This document shows, piece by piece, positions 1-10,999 of a stretch of 64,000 bases of DNA. Location: the NCBI GenBank assembly GCA_034440635.1, contig JAOTON010001066.1, forward strand, positions 434,001 to 498,000. The letters are read 5' to 3'. A program made the position numbers and the translations under genes. Source of the DNA: Lepas anatifera (lineage: Eukaryota; Arthropoda; Thecostraca; Lepadidae). How positions within the stretch are numbered: the stretch's first letter is position 1; each line of letters starts with the position of its first letter. A model generated the notes under the pieces. The model searched no databases and was not told where the DNA came from. It saw nothing but the letters and a program-made list of their open reading frames with translations.

Positions 1-1661
1 CTGGTGGCGGTGGGGGAGGAGGCATGATCGCCGGCATCGCCACCGTCGTCAGCGAGCTCAGGCCCCAATGCAGAGGTGAGCTGACATCGGTACAGTCACG
101 AAGCTCACCTCTGGGATCACGAATCATCTTCTCCGGAATCCTCAGCCTACTAATCACGTTCGGCTGTTTTTTTTTTACCCGCAAGCCCATCTATCAATTG
201 AGCATCTCAGCTCCAGAATTCAACTGAAAGATCAGAAAGTCACATGCCCAATATCCATGAATGTTTACTGTATGTATCGGATTCTGCTGTTCATTTAGTT
301 TCTACTGAATCAAACGATAGACATGCCTACACCTAGTGGCAGATAGGAGGTAACTTTCTATGGTATATCTCATACTGATTCTTCTTCAAGATGTTGTCTT
401 GTCTTTGGTAAGCGTTTCGTAATTGTTCTTTACAGTCTATTATAGCCATAGCATATCCTTCATTTCGATCGTCTAAAGTATCTGCATATTTAGTGGCTAC
501 TAGAGGTACTAGCGGGGAAACCTAGCCCCTGCCGCTCCTAAAAGTGAGTCCTGGATCCGCGACCGTCTATACCTACAGTTCAATCCGGTGCCACTTTCCA
601 TACAGTCCCGATTGAATCCATCCCTCCACTGTTAAACATCACGTGCCTGAAGACTGTAAGCCACCTCCCCTCCCCTCCCCCGCGGCAGTTCTGGCCGTGG
701 AGCCGGCCGGTAAACAGCTGCAGCCCTGCCTGGTCTCCGGCCGCCGCCTGTGGCCCCAGCCTCCTCAGTTCCTGCGCACCCTAGCGGACGGCTGTATCAA
801 GCAGTCGTGCTGGGAACCGGCGTTTTCCATCATGTGCCGCCTGGTGGCGCCACCTGTGATTACAGTGACCGAGATGAGATCGCCGCCACCACCAGACTCT
901 TCTGGGACCGCACGCAGGTTGGCGACTTTTCTTAATAGAGCGCAATGGCCGTGCATGGTTGGGAGAGGGAATGGGGGGGATAAGCTAAGCTTGTGCCGGT
1001 CACGTTTCATGGGGAGATACCGAGTCTCGGGTTGGGCTCAAACTCGTACAGTTCCAAAAAAGAGTCTCACGCCAAAGCCATCTGCCTTCGCCAACCAAAC
1101 CAAACATTTACAACTATCGCATAACGATTTGAGGTGTGGATAGATGACATTCCAACAACTCGTTTTAGCTCGAACAATTTAAAGCTGCTCCTCGAGCTCG
1201 GCTCTGATAGTCGCAGATCATCATCTGACAGCTCCGCGAACATCCGAGCTCGCAGCTCACGTCCACCCTCCAGCGGTGGCGCCATCTACGCCAGCTCTTT
1301 GTGTTTCCAGCACCGGATCGAGCCCTCGGCCGGAATGGTGGTAGCAGCCGCTCTCTAAGACCAGCTTCCAGCCGAGCTGAAGCGGGTGGCCGTGGTGCTC
1401 TGCGGAGGAAACGTGGACGTCTCGCGGCTTCTCCAGAGACCTCGCGACTTCCAGAGACCGCTGCAGTCACCAATGGGCTATTGCTGTGCACTTGAATGTG
1501 CTGTTTCGATCGGGATCGGAAAGGTTTCGATCGGGATCGGAAAGGATGCGTTCGGCTGTGTGTTTTTGCAATGGAACGTTACCATGTCCTTCAAATCCCG
1601 ATGTTCAAGTACGTATTTGTGGACACAGGATGAGAGTCACTGGGATTCACGAGCTTGGTAG
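1..1661 (+). pseudogene. SRR: Serine racemase / L-threonine dehydratase-like PLP enzyme, last three exons, with two lesions
   Basis: Fold-type II PLP enzymes of this family racemise or deaminate serine and threonine in the cytosol. Three spliced pieces give a collinear C-terminal half. Exon a (3-75, then gtgagc) encodes a poly-Gly PLP-phosphate loop followed by MIAGIATVVSELRPQCR. Exon b (acceptor cag at 686-688, exon 689-917) reads VLAVEPAGKQL, then LADGCIKQS, VITVTE and DEIAATTRLFWD. Exon c (acceptor at 1308-1310, from 1311) reads HRIEPSAGMVVAAAL and VAVVLCGGNVDV, the family's C-terminal signature. Phases join correctly (G from base 75 plus TT). Two defects are visible: one base is missing near 871-873 between VITVTE and DEIAATT, and an in-frame TAA lies at 1356-1358. 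The exon b donor (gttggc) is weak. The frame stays open to 1661, past the expected end, through a 21-bp duplication. The N-terminal half with the PLP lysine lies left of the window. Either a recent pseudogene or a real gene with assembly errors; assignment to the family is firm, racemase versus dehydratase is not. Confidence 0.68.
1504..1545 (+). repeat. 21-bp tandem duplication
   Basis: Two identical 21-bp units beginning tttcgatcggg stand head to tail. The period is a multiple of three, so the frame running on from the SRR-like last exon reads the heptapeptide VSIGIGK twice. It lies beyond the conserved end of the enzyme and is probably not functional. Confidence 0.8.
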
Positions 1662-2545
1662 TGCAATCATTCTCGACCAAGTCTTCACTGGAAATAAAAA
1701 TGCAATCTTAGATGGGAGTCAATACCCCACAAATATATGTGGGGAGGCAATAAGAGTGTTTATAGGAAAAGTTTAATGTCCTATGTCATTCCGTGGGGAC
1801 AAAGCGGCCCAAAAAATGTATCTTCACAATTATCTGTTGTGTTAACATAACAAAGCGAATGCGATGTCCTTCGGGCGGCATTCTCTGCCCAGTAACTCTT
1901 CTTAATTCAATATCCTCATTGGAGAAGGGCGTTGATTTTATAGAATCATTATGGGTGGTCAAAATTTGAAAGAAGTCAATAACCAGAATATTTAAAAAGA
2001 TAGTCTAATATTAATTTTGTTTCGGCTCTCCAACAGGCCTGTTGAGCTCCCTAAAACCAATTGAAATTCTTTAGAAGGAAGTCATGAAAAATTAAGGGAC
2101 AATTCAATATTACCTTGACATTTCATTAGGCATATCCCAAAGACATATCAATTCACACCCTTGACACTGACTGAATATATATATATATATATATATATCA
2201 TCACGATTGTTATCTGAATATATACACTGAATATATCACGATTGTTACTATTTCGCAACTATCTGACTGTTCCAAGAAGCACCGAGTTGCTGGAATTGGA
2301 ATGTCTGCACTTGAAATAACATGAATGCGAGAAAGGCAACCATTTTTTACGGCCCAACCACACTCACTGTCATTTTCTGTCCGATATTTCGAATGTATGG
2401 TGATGACAACGAAAGAGCAACGAACGGAAATTCTTGGAACATTTCTAACCAGCCAATTCACCAATCCACACTATAAATGACCATCACATTCTATACTAAC
2501 CAAAGACTAAGAATCGAACATACTCCCCATTCCTCCTGCACTCAC
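1662..2545. other. AT-rich intergenic DNA with an (AT)n microsatellite
   Basis: This separates the tail-to-tail SRR-like and PCYOX1-like genes. An (AT)n run lies at about 2174-2198. I looked on the minus strand for the missing C-terminal exons of the prenylcysteine oxidase and found no convincing coding stretch. Confidence 0.6.
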
Positions 2546-5500
2546 CGTGAAAACTTCTGCAGCGTCTGGTCGATGAGTCGCTGTAGTTTGATGACCTCGT
2601 ATCCGTAGCGCCAGAACAGCTTGACCGTAGTGATGAGGGACCAGCTGCTGCTCTCAAAGACCAGCGAGCTACCGTCGAAGAGACCGAACGTGTCGCTATC
2701 ACCAGCGGCCTTCCGAGACAGACCTGGCGATTGGAAGAAGACCACAACGATGGCGTAAGGACCGGAACGGAGGACATGTAGTTTAGTCTGCCGTGCGAGG
2801 GAAGAAGGGGTAAACCCAATGTATTAGCAATGAGAGATACTCCTTTTCTTTGCACGACAGTACTGGGACTGAACGTGGCTGGAGATGCTGGGTGGGGACT
2901 GGTTTGTTTTACCATGTAAGGAAATGCCCAGGACCCATCCTCCATGTCCAGTCATACATTGCGATGGTATAGGTTAAAAAAAACCGGGTAGTTAAAAACA
3001 CTCCTTTATTTTTTTTCATTTATTTATTTTCTTTTATTAGGGCCACTCCCAACAGGCACACTTGCCCAATTACAGGGAGTATTGGCGTGGGTGTTTAAGG
3101 ATCCTCTCCACCGGGTCAGATCGGACACGGAAGGCGGTTTCCCGCCGTGGGGATTGAACCCACGTAAATCCATGCCATCCAATCCGAAGACTGGCAACGA
3201 AGCCACTAGGCCACCCCGGCCCCAACGAGCAAGCAAGTTAATACACGTAATCACACAAGCTGAAATTCCAGTGAAAAAAATGTATCATGAAGGGGGTGAT
3301 GAACTTGAAGTTTAACTATACGCTTTTTTACATCCTCATTCGTGTTCCGGTATGATAGGCAAGCCAACAGAATCTAGTGAGCGATAACCTGACAGACCTG
3401 TTCCAAAACTGACCAAATTTGTCTATGAAGTCCATCATATACTTGTTCTTGGTGTGGATGATGGAGCCACCTGTCTCATACCTGCCAAACAGAAAAACGT
3501 TTGCAAAGTCATTGTAGATCATGGCAAAATTGTTGATCAAAATGTGTATTATCCCCTTCGGAGGCTCGCTACTTGTTCATGACCTAACGGTCCAGATCAA
3601 GACGCAGTGTTTAATGCCAAAGGGAACGATCTACTTCCCCATTAGCTTAATGGTGACCACCAGACCTATGAGTCATAGGCGGATCCAGGGGGGGGCACGT
3701 GCCCCTCCGATCGACCCTCGGCGCCACCTGAAATGGTCATGGCGCCCCCCTGAACGGTCGATGGCGCCCCCTGAAATGTCGCTTCCCCCAGGATGCGAAA
3801 ATCAGCACCCACCGATAGGATTTGGCGCCCACCTGATAGGTTTTTCCGGTCAAAAGTGGCGCCCCCTGGTCCAGATGGCACCCCCGGGGAGGTGCCCCTC
3901 CCCCGATCGGCAATCCTGGATCCGCGTATGCAAGACGCAGTGTTAAATGCCAGAGGGAACGATCTACTGCCCCATTAGCTCAATGGTGACCACCAGACCA
4001 ATGCGTGTAGTTTTAGGGCGGCTCGACTGTCTAGGCTACGCAGCGATCAGAGCAAGCACAGCACCAGACAGATTCGAGCGCAGAGGTCCTCTGAGCCAAA
4101 GGATGGTAGGTGATCACTGATACTGACGCATATGGGGCCATCTCAATCGAATAGCAATGCCATCGAAAGCGGTCTTACCACTCACTTACTCTCCATCCCT
4201 TTAACGCGAGAGGGGGGAGGTAAATTGCGAGAATGATGACCATTAGACAGGTAGATTTAGCGTATTTTTTCTTAACAGAGTTCGGTCATCAAAAAGCAAC
4301 AAACAAACCCTTATGAGCCATGCCCTTTCCCACTCCATAACACCTATAAAACCACTAAAAACTTACTGGAAATTATTGACATCGATGATATCCAGACGGC
4401 CGCCAATTCTACTCTTCTCGAATAGGTGGATATCTGCATCGTCTTTGAAGAGTTCGCGGATGAAGTAGGCAGCAGAAGTTCCGCCCACTCCACCACCCAC
4501 AATACCTGCATTGCAACTCTCGGTCAATCCAAACACATCATAATTTTTAGGGATAGCTGATGACGAAAAAATTTTCAAATCGCCATAATCACGAAACATC
4601 GCAACAAATATATCATGACCAAGTACTCCTTTCATCACAGGAGCAGATTCCTCAGATGTCTTGGCATTATTCACCGGATGAACCTCTAACCCCCTCCCCC
4701 AAAGCATGGAAGAAAAGGAAATGACAGAAACTGCACGGAATTAGGTTTCGCTGGCCGAAGTAGAAACATGGCATATACCATGGTGATACACTGCAAGTAA
4801 CACACATGGAAGAGAGGACATGTGACCCCCTCCCGCCGGTCGGGTATCTACGTCCTAAGGTTGGGCAGCAGCACTCCCTGAGATAGTGTTGCTATCAGCA
4901 TTTTTACCAGTCGATTTTAAGCAGGACAATATGCTACTTAATGAACACTGAGTATTGTTTGACCATCAATTCAACAAAAAGAGTACTGATGATGAATGAT
5001 GGCTTGACAATGACAATGAATGTATACTGTGACATTGCTGTATCAAAGTACCTTGACACAGTTCCCATTTTTGGGAGGCACTCCCACTTTTGGAAGGAGC
5101 TCTCACCATTATAAATTATCCTTCCCAAAATTGGAATCATGGCCAATTTTAAAAATCCTGAAAATAGTTTACCCACTGGTATGGCTGATGATGAGCCAAC
5201 TGCTGAGGCCCTATAACAGAAGCAAGTCTACATGATTGCATCAATATCCATGTGAGAATGTTGCCATTCCTAAAAGGATGATTTCCTCATAAATATTTAC
5301 CCTTTGATGCCCTAGCTTATCAAACTTAACTCTGAATGAAAACCAACTGGGCATAATCCGAAACTAGGGCCCTACAAAAAAGTTGAAATATGACTACCAA
5401 ATCTCTTGAAAAAAAAAACAAATGATTGACACAAAATCACACATTTTTATTCCATATAAATTCAGCATTCAATAAATTGTACCATGCTTTCTAATGCCAC

Positions 5501-5668
5501 TTAGATTACTTTTGTCTTCCAAGCCAGCTGTACCTGGAATTCTTACCTCCACTTTTTGAGTGGAGGGTGCAGGAAAACCCCTTTAAACTAACAATCCTAC
5601 TCACCAATGCGGACTGATGCAGAAAGCTGGGCTGCTGCAACCAGTAGAGCTAGAGATGCAAGTACCAT
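2546..5668 (-). CDS. PCYOX1: Prenylcysteine oxidase (PCYOX1-like), first four coding exons, about 150 residues
   Basis: Prenylcysteine oxidases are FAD thioether oxidases of the lysosome/secretory route that split farnesyl- or geranylgeranylcysteine into cysteine, an aldehyde and H2O2. Exon 1 (5668-5605; start ATG 5668-5666) encodes a signal peptide, MVLASLALLVAAAQLSA. Exon 2 (4505-4367) encodes the Rossmann FAD motif GIVGGGVGGTSAAYF, the ribose-binding acidic end LFEKS and IGGRLDI. Exon 3 (3481-3414) encodes YETGGSIIHTKNKYM, matching the family's conserved EAGGSVIHPLN-type segment. Exon 4 (2723-2546) encodes FDGSSLVFESSSW and VKLFWRYGYEV. Introns end in AG and start GTGAGT, GTAAGT, GTCAGT and GTGAGT; phases 1, 2, 1, 2 all join in frame. 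An acceptor at 5695-5697 suggests an upstream non-coding exon. About 350 C-terminal residues are absent from 1-2540, so the gene either continues left around the opposite-strand SRR-like gene or is truncated. Intron 3 carries a SINE. Confidence 0.88.
3005..3224 (-). mobile_element. tRNA-derived SINE (family 1)
   Basis: Read on the minus strand it starts near 3222 with a tRNA-like head. The A-box-like part is GTGGCCTAGTGGCTTCG and the B-box-like part is GGGTTCAATCCC (complement of 3151-3162). A unique body follows, then an AATAAATAAATG-type tail near 3010-3040. It sits in the PCYOX1 intron between exons 3 and 4, in the same orientation as the gene. No target duplication was established. Confidence 0.75.
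3598..4003. repeat. 73-bp direct repeats flanking a MITE
   Basis: A 73-bp segment starting caagacgcagtgtt occurs at 3598-3670 and again at 3931-4003 with only a handful of substitutions. The hAT-type MITE at 3674-3930 fills the space between them almost exactly, with three extra bases on the left. Both copies lie in the PCYOX1 intron between exons 2 and 3. Confidence 0.85.
3674..3930. mobile_element. hAT-type MITE, family A
   Basis: Family A is defined here. Its terminal inverted repeats read CATAGGCGGATCCAGG and end CCTGGATCCGCNTATG, around a GC-rich, palindromic GGATCC core. The body is built of GGCGCC-type units of about 21 bp ending CCCCTGAAA(T/G)GGTC. There is no coding capacity. Copies elsewhere in this window have exact 8-bp target duplications, the hAT hallmark. 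This copy has no 8-bp duplication; the 73-bp repeats take that place. Confidence 0.8.
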
Positions 5669-6330
5669 AGCTCCAGAATAAGAGTAAGGAATATCTGCAA
5701 AAGAAATGTTTATTGGTAATGCTGTGCAAAAGAAAAAGGGTACCTATCTCTCATTGCTAATCCATGGGAGTTTCCCCTTTTTCATTTGCTAGGCAGGGTA
5801 GGGTTTGAATCCAAATCAACAAGGCAATCCTTTAGTTGGTTCACACACATTGCCACATGCCTACCACATAATAATAATGTAGGTATTTTACTATGGTCTT
5901 GCAGCAGTATAAGCATAACTTAGAATATCCGCCTAGGGTTTGGAAATATATTTATTCTTTACTGAGTGATCAAGGAAAATCAGCCCAAAGTACAGCCAAA
6001 GTGCAGATTTTCATACAACACAAGATAGAAAACAAATAAATTTTGCAGCCAAAGATGGATACCTATTATTAGTTTTCCCAAACATCAGCCTTTCTTCAAA
6101 CATTCAAGAATATGACAAGCTTTCAATTTTAAATGTTATTTTTCACCTGTAATAATAAATTACATATTTCCTTATTTCAATTTATCACTTGGCCAGAAAA
6201 ACTTAGAACTCTAGGATGAGACCAGCATGAAGTCCGGCGCGATATAAAATAATGAACACCATCTCACTGGCGGCTCACCGTGTGCCCGGCTGTTATATAT
6301 TGCTGTCGCGGGTGCACGAGTAGAGTGTTG
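4750..6330. other. PCYOX1 intron and upstream AT-rich DNA
   Basis: Apart from exon 1 and its flanking splice sites (5599-5697), I see no further coding signal, SINE or transposon end here. A noncoding first exon of PCYOX1 probably lies to the right of 5700 but cannot be placed. Confidence 0.4.
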
Positions 6331-6332
6331 AC

Positions 6333-7690
6333 TTCAATCAATCAATCAATCAATTTTTATTTCATTTTCCATATAGACAGGTGAAGAGAAGCAAAGGAGA
6401 AGAATAGCAGATAAGAAACATGAGAAAGGCAGCAATAGTCATACAGTAACGTAAAAGTGAGGTTGGTGAGTATGTTATGAGATCCTGACAAATAAACACA
6501 ATGCTGGTCAGCAGAAATAACACAAAAAACAAAAACACCGCAGAAAAGCAAAAAGAAGAAGAAACAATACAAAACAAAGTGAGCGATCAGATAATACAAA
6601 ATACGCCTAACAAAAAGAACAAAATGACAAAAACTAAAAATTTATAATTCTAAGTTAGTTTGAAGTCGTGGGCCACATATGCTGTTTAAGTTAGTCACAA
6701 ACGAGGAAAATACCCAAGATCACATAAATGTGCCGGATAAGAGCAAACAATAGTGGCAGTTAATGAAACAAAAACAAAGCATCAAGCAGGAAACCAAAAG
6801 CGCAAAATAAGGCGAAGAGCATAACCAGGCGAAATGAGCGCAGAGATGACACTAAAAGCGCATTAAGCAAAACGAAAAGGACAAATAATAGTGTGAGTTA
6901 AGTGGAAAAGCACGACAGCAGCGACAAAAAGAAAAACAAGCAATACAAGAGACAAAATGAGCATAGCAGAACGAGATGAGCTACCGTAATATCCCATGGG
7001 TGTTAATTTCTCCCAAGGGCACAGAGCGGGCAGGTCAGCGAGAAGCGATTGTATTGGGGAAGTCTTGTTCAACATCGTGGTTGGTCTCAGTTTACGGCTG
7101 GTCAGTCTCAACACCTCGACCAGCCTCGGCGAATCATCGGCTGAGGCCCCATCGACCGTCCAACAGCACATCCGTAACGGCCGGCGGGAGGGGAGCGGAA
7201 GGGCCTACACCGCGTGGAGATTCAGCAAACATGGATCCCGCTGTCTGATCAGGCGACGAAGGGCCCGGGCTAAGCCAGCGATATACCAGGGCACCGACGG
7301 CCAGCCGCTCCGCACGGGCCGGTTACCCACACCGCGCCCCAGGGACTCTGTCATCTGTCCAGCCTCCACACTCCAGAGGCGAACCGGGGGTCTGATGGGC
7401 CCCTCCGCAAATATCGGCTGTGGAGTGGCGTTTCACTCCATGCAGATCCCGGTAGTACGGCGACTGGTGCTCCCGGAAGTGCGGCGTACGCGTCATCACC
7501 ACCAAAGGCTCATAGTCAGCTGGCCAGTGGGGTGATGATTGCGAAGAGGCAGTCGAGGCGGCGGCCGCGTGGCTGGTCTTCAGCGAAGAGCTTGTCAGGT
7601 TAAACACCCTTGTCCATCTTGCCCAGGCCGGTAGTCCAGGCCGGTGGTCCAGACTTTGCATGATTTGGTTGTCTGTCTTTTTAGTTTTTC
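6333..7690 (-). mobile_element. Degenerate retroelement-like segment with a (TTGA)n end
   Basis: On the minus strand the segment ends in TGATTGATTGATTGA (6336-6355), the kind of short tandem tail seen on CR1/L2-like non-LTR elements. Directly before the tail is a long T-rich, UTR-like tract (6360-6960 on plus is A-rich). A more GC-rich part at 6970-7640 has open minus-strand stretches of about 100-120 residues with no recognisable reverse transcriptase or nuclease motif. This is called a mobile element from its end structure only; the upper boundary is a guess. Confidence 0.35.
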
Positions 7691-7699
7691 TCAAGTATG

Positions 7700-10670
7700 T
7701 TTCAGTATCTTCTGTGTTTATCTCCGCTTTTTCTGTTGTATATGTGCCGTTATTGTTTTTGTTTCACTTTTAGTAGTTTTTTGGTTTGTTGATTTGATTT
7801 TACTAACCTCATAATTTGTTCGCTGTTCAGATGTGAGTATAGACTTGAGTTTGATCTGTTTCATTACTGTGGAAACCCTTGCTCTTCGTGCTTTAGTTGG
7901 TAATTAATTATTTTTGTGCTGCCCCGCGTACTATTTATTGCATCTGTAACATATGTGGGCCCTCAACTTTGAATTATCCTGTTAAGATATTTCTGTGACT
8001 ATTTGTTCTTTGACGTGTATTTAACATAAATTCAGTGTTCATTGGTTTTTCATTTGCTCGCTTCTGTTTATTTTCTCTTTCCACTTTAAAGGTTGTGGTG
8101 GTGCCATGGGAGTGCGCTGTCGCTGTGGTTGGGTGCCCTGTTTGTGCTGGCTATGTCTGTGTGTTATATGAAAACAATAAAATCTCTCTCAAGATGAAAC
8201 ACCGCATCTTTATAAAGTGCAAAAAGAAATAAGAAGCGAAATGAATGAAAACAATCAATTTAACACATGACTCAAAACTCAAGAATTAGCCCCAGATTCT
8301 TTTATGGTGTAAAACCTGAGCAGGCTAGTAAGCACGGGCTGGTCCAGACGGGCGGGAAACTCCCTTCCCGACCCTTGAAAAATGCTTCCCCAACCTGACT
8401 GATTTCCTTACCCCACGCCAACCCCCACGCGTGCAACAACAGTTCCTGCCTCAAAGCCCTTGTTCCTGCCGAAAAGGGGCCTCCTTCCCCAAATGTCGAA
8501 ATGTAATGTAAATGGTGCGCCACTTTACAACTTTTTCATCGTCTAATGGGTTTTCTGAATTTCTCAAACTTTTTTTACAGAGTTATGATACTAAAATCTG
8601 GCAATTGTATCGGTAACCTTTTCGGCGCGGTTGAGTAGTGGTGGATGTTTTTGAACAAAATGAAGAGGGAGGCGTGAGTGAGAGTGCGTGCGTGGTGAGA
8701 GAAAGGCTGAGTGGAAGGGGTTGAATAAAGTGGTGCGAATTGTGCATTTCCTTTCTACTCTGCCAATATATCAGATGATCCAGTACTTCAAGGTGGAAGC
8801 AAAAAAATGTAAGTAGTTCATAATTTTTAGCAAGTTCGGACTAGTCATAAATCTCCATGCAACAGGTGTTTTCCACCCCGAGTGCCTGCCCCGTTACCCA
8901 TGATGTCTAATTTCAATTTATATTTAAGAGCTTTTATTTCATCGCTGGTTTTCACCCATCTCCTTCACACTCAACATGTAGGCCTCACAGTTTGGCTCGG
9001 ATGAAGGAATGCAGTGGGAAAGCCGATAATTCTCATTCTGATAATTTCTTTGTCCCTACGCTGTTTCTGATGTCAACAGTTTGTTCAGGTCCGGTGCCTA
9101 ATGCTGTTTTGGAAAGAAGGGTGCAGTTGATTGTATACCAAGAGCTGAAATGATACACTTCTCCTTTTTAAGTGAGGGCAGGACAGTCTTCTGTGTCTGT
9201 TCCTGCTTTGTGAAATTATCTTTCCACCAGGCTGATAATTATGATTGGTTGTGACAGCCATTCATTCACCAATATTGGGGCTCAGCCTTCTTTTTGAAAG
9301 TTGCTGCTTCATTGGTTCAAAGAAGCTGCATTCAAGAAAGGAGTATAGGGTCTATGATGTAGAAATGCTGTGACATAGAAGAAGAAGACAGGGTGAGTGA
9401 AATCTGTTCGGCTGCTGTTTAAGGAAAGAGGTGTTCTCTACTTGACCAGTTTTATAGTTTAGTGATTTACTTTGGTGAATGGGTTAGTCTGTGAAGAATC
9501 ATAATGTGGAGCGAACTCGGGAGCACAACAGTCTGCTATTGATCGGAATGGTGGCGCAGAGGGTGGGGCTGCCTGCGCGCAGGTCTAATTGCATGTGGTA
9601 GGTATTTGTCTTAAAACTATTATTGTATTAAGTTATTTGACCTAAAAATAAATTTTGATTATTTAAATTTATTGTTCTAGTAATATGAAGGATTTAAAGT
9701 TTTCACTCACCTCCTTTTGGGTAAGCTGCCCAAAGTATTGATCGGTCCGAGACTGTGGGCCACTGTCTGTTGTGCGGCGCAGGGTTGAATGGCATTGATC
9801 CTTCCTCATTTTTGTGGTGTTTGATTGGGTTTGGGATAAGATATGATGGATTTACTTACATTCATTGGTGAGTACACATTTCTATCATTCCTCTACCATT
9901 ATAAATGTTAACTGTCAGCCTGGGCTCAGAAAATAGGAATATGTGTTTTTTTTATAATTGTATGTGGCTTAAGGCTGCATTCTTCAAATTTTAGGCCCCT
10001 GGAAATTTTTGTTCTTTGATATTGGCATTTAGTAATGTGTGATATTACAATGATATTGCACTAATTCTCATGTTATGAAAAACAGGTTTGGTGCTATGAA
10101 TTATATGCATTTGTGCCCTTTTAATACTATTTTTATGTCTGAAAATTGATTCCTTGGGCTATTTTTGTGCATATTCATATCTATCCTTGCTGTACTATTT
10201 CACTTCCCTGATCAGGTGTGTTTGAGATGTTATTTTGAAATGATCAGAATCATAAAACACTCTAACACCTACAGTATAGCTATGGAATATTTGTGCCAAA
10301 CTGTATTTTTTTATTTGTAAAATTTCCATTTTTTGTGTCTGAAATATTTTAATGTCATGTTAAACAGAGGGCTGGTTATCTGTTTATCAACAGCAGGAAA
10401 TTGTCACAGGTGAGTCAGGGTAGTAAGTTTGTTTTTAATTGTATTAGGCTATGACCTTAGTGACTCATTCTTGAGGAATTTTAGTTTTATGTATTCTCTG
10501 TTAATAGTGGGGCCACAGATAATCATCAGCAATATATAGTTATTACTCCAACCTACCCAGGGCATTAACAGAATGTAAATCTGAGGTAGGGGAGGAGTAT
10601 CCAACCCACTTCTAACGAGCACCCCAGAGGAAAGTTTTTTCCTAATGCCAGACATCGTCGTTTCTATTCA
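7700..10670. other. AT-rich intergenic DNA
   Basis: There are no convincing coding exons. A transcript-like plus-strand 3' end (aaaacaataaaatctctctc) lies at 8168-8191 and could be the tail of an old retrocopy. The rest is unremarkable AT-rich sequence with short ORFs only. Confidence 0.4.
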
Positions 10671-10677
10671 TTAGGGG

Positions 10678-10990
10678 AGGGGCGCGGCAGTGAAGTGGTT
10701 AGCACGCTCGCTTTCCACGCCGCCTACTCGGGTTCAAGGCCCGGTGGGTCCTCATAACGAGGAGCAGTGACTTCCGAGAAAGTCTTCCAACGGGGAAAGA
10801 ATTGGCGGTGCCGTATGACCCTGGCAGTTGGTGCGTCGATATACCCGAAAACCTATCTCATTTATTAGGTGTAGCTCATGTGGGACGGTCTGTTTTTGAT
10901 ACATGCACACTGCATATTGGGAACCTCCAAGAAGTATATCACCTGATCATTTCGCTGGCACCCGAATGGGTGCCAGCGAAATGAATAAAA
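10678..10990 (+). mobile_element. tRNA-derived SINE (family 2), copy 1
   Basis: A tRNA-like head includes an A-box-like GTGAAGTGGTTAGCACG (10690-10706) and a B-box-like GGGTTCAAGGCCC (10730-10742). A body follows that matches a second copy at about 41.3 kb over roughly 100 bp, for example cttccgagaaagtcttccaa and ccctggcagttggtgcgtc. The 3' part carries a perfect 16-bp hairpin and then aataaaatg. The precise 3' end is uncertain. Confidence 0.65.
10948..10983. repeat. Perfect 16-bp hairpin
   Basis: The arms are CATTTCGCTGGCACCC (10948-10963) and its exact complement (10968-10983), separated by the 4-base loop gaat. A sequence close to AATAAA follows at once. It lies at the likely 3' part of the SINE at 10.68 kb. 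Confidence 0.9.
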
Positions 10991-10999
10991 TGAACTCTC

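Noticed and set aside
1067..1491. Minus-strand ORFs opposite the SRR-like exons
   Set aside because: They are antisense shadows of the exon at 1311 onward and of GC-rich flanks and have no domain.
3521..3978. Open frames across family A MITEs, here and at 32.1, 53.0, 57.2, 60.4 and 63.3 kb
   Set aside because: The same peptide phrases recur at every MITE copy in different frames and orientations; the copies are non-coding transposons.
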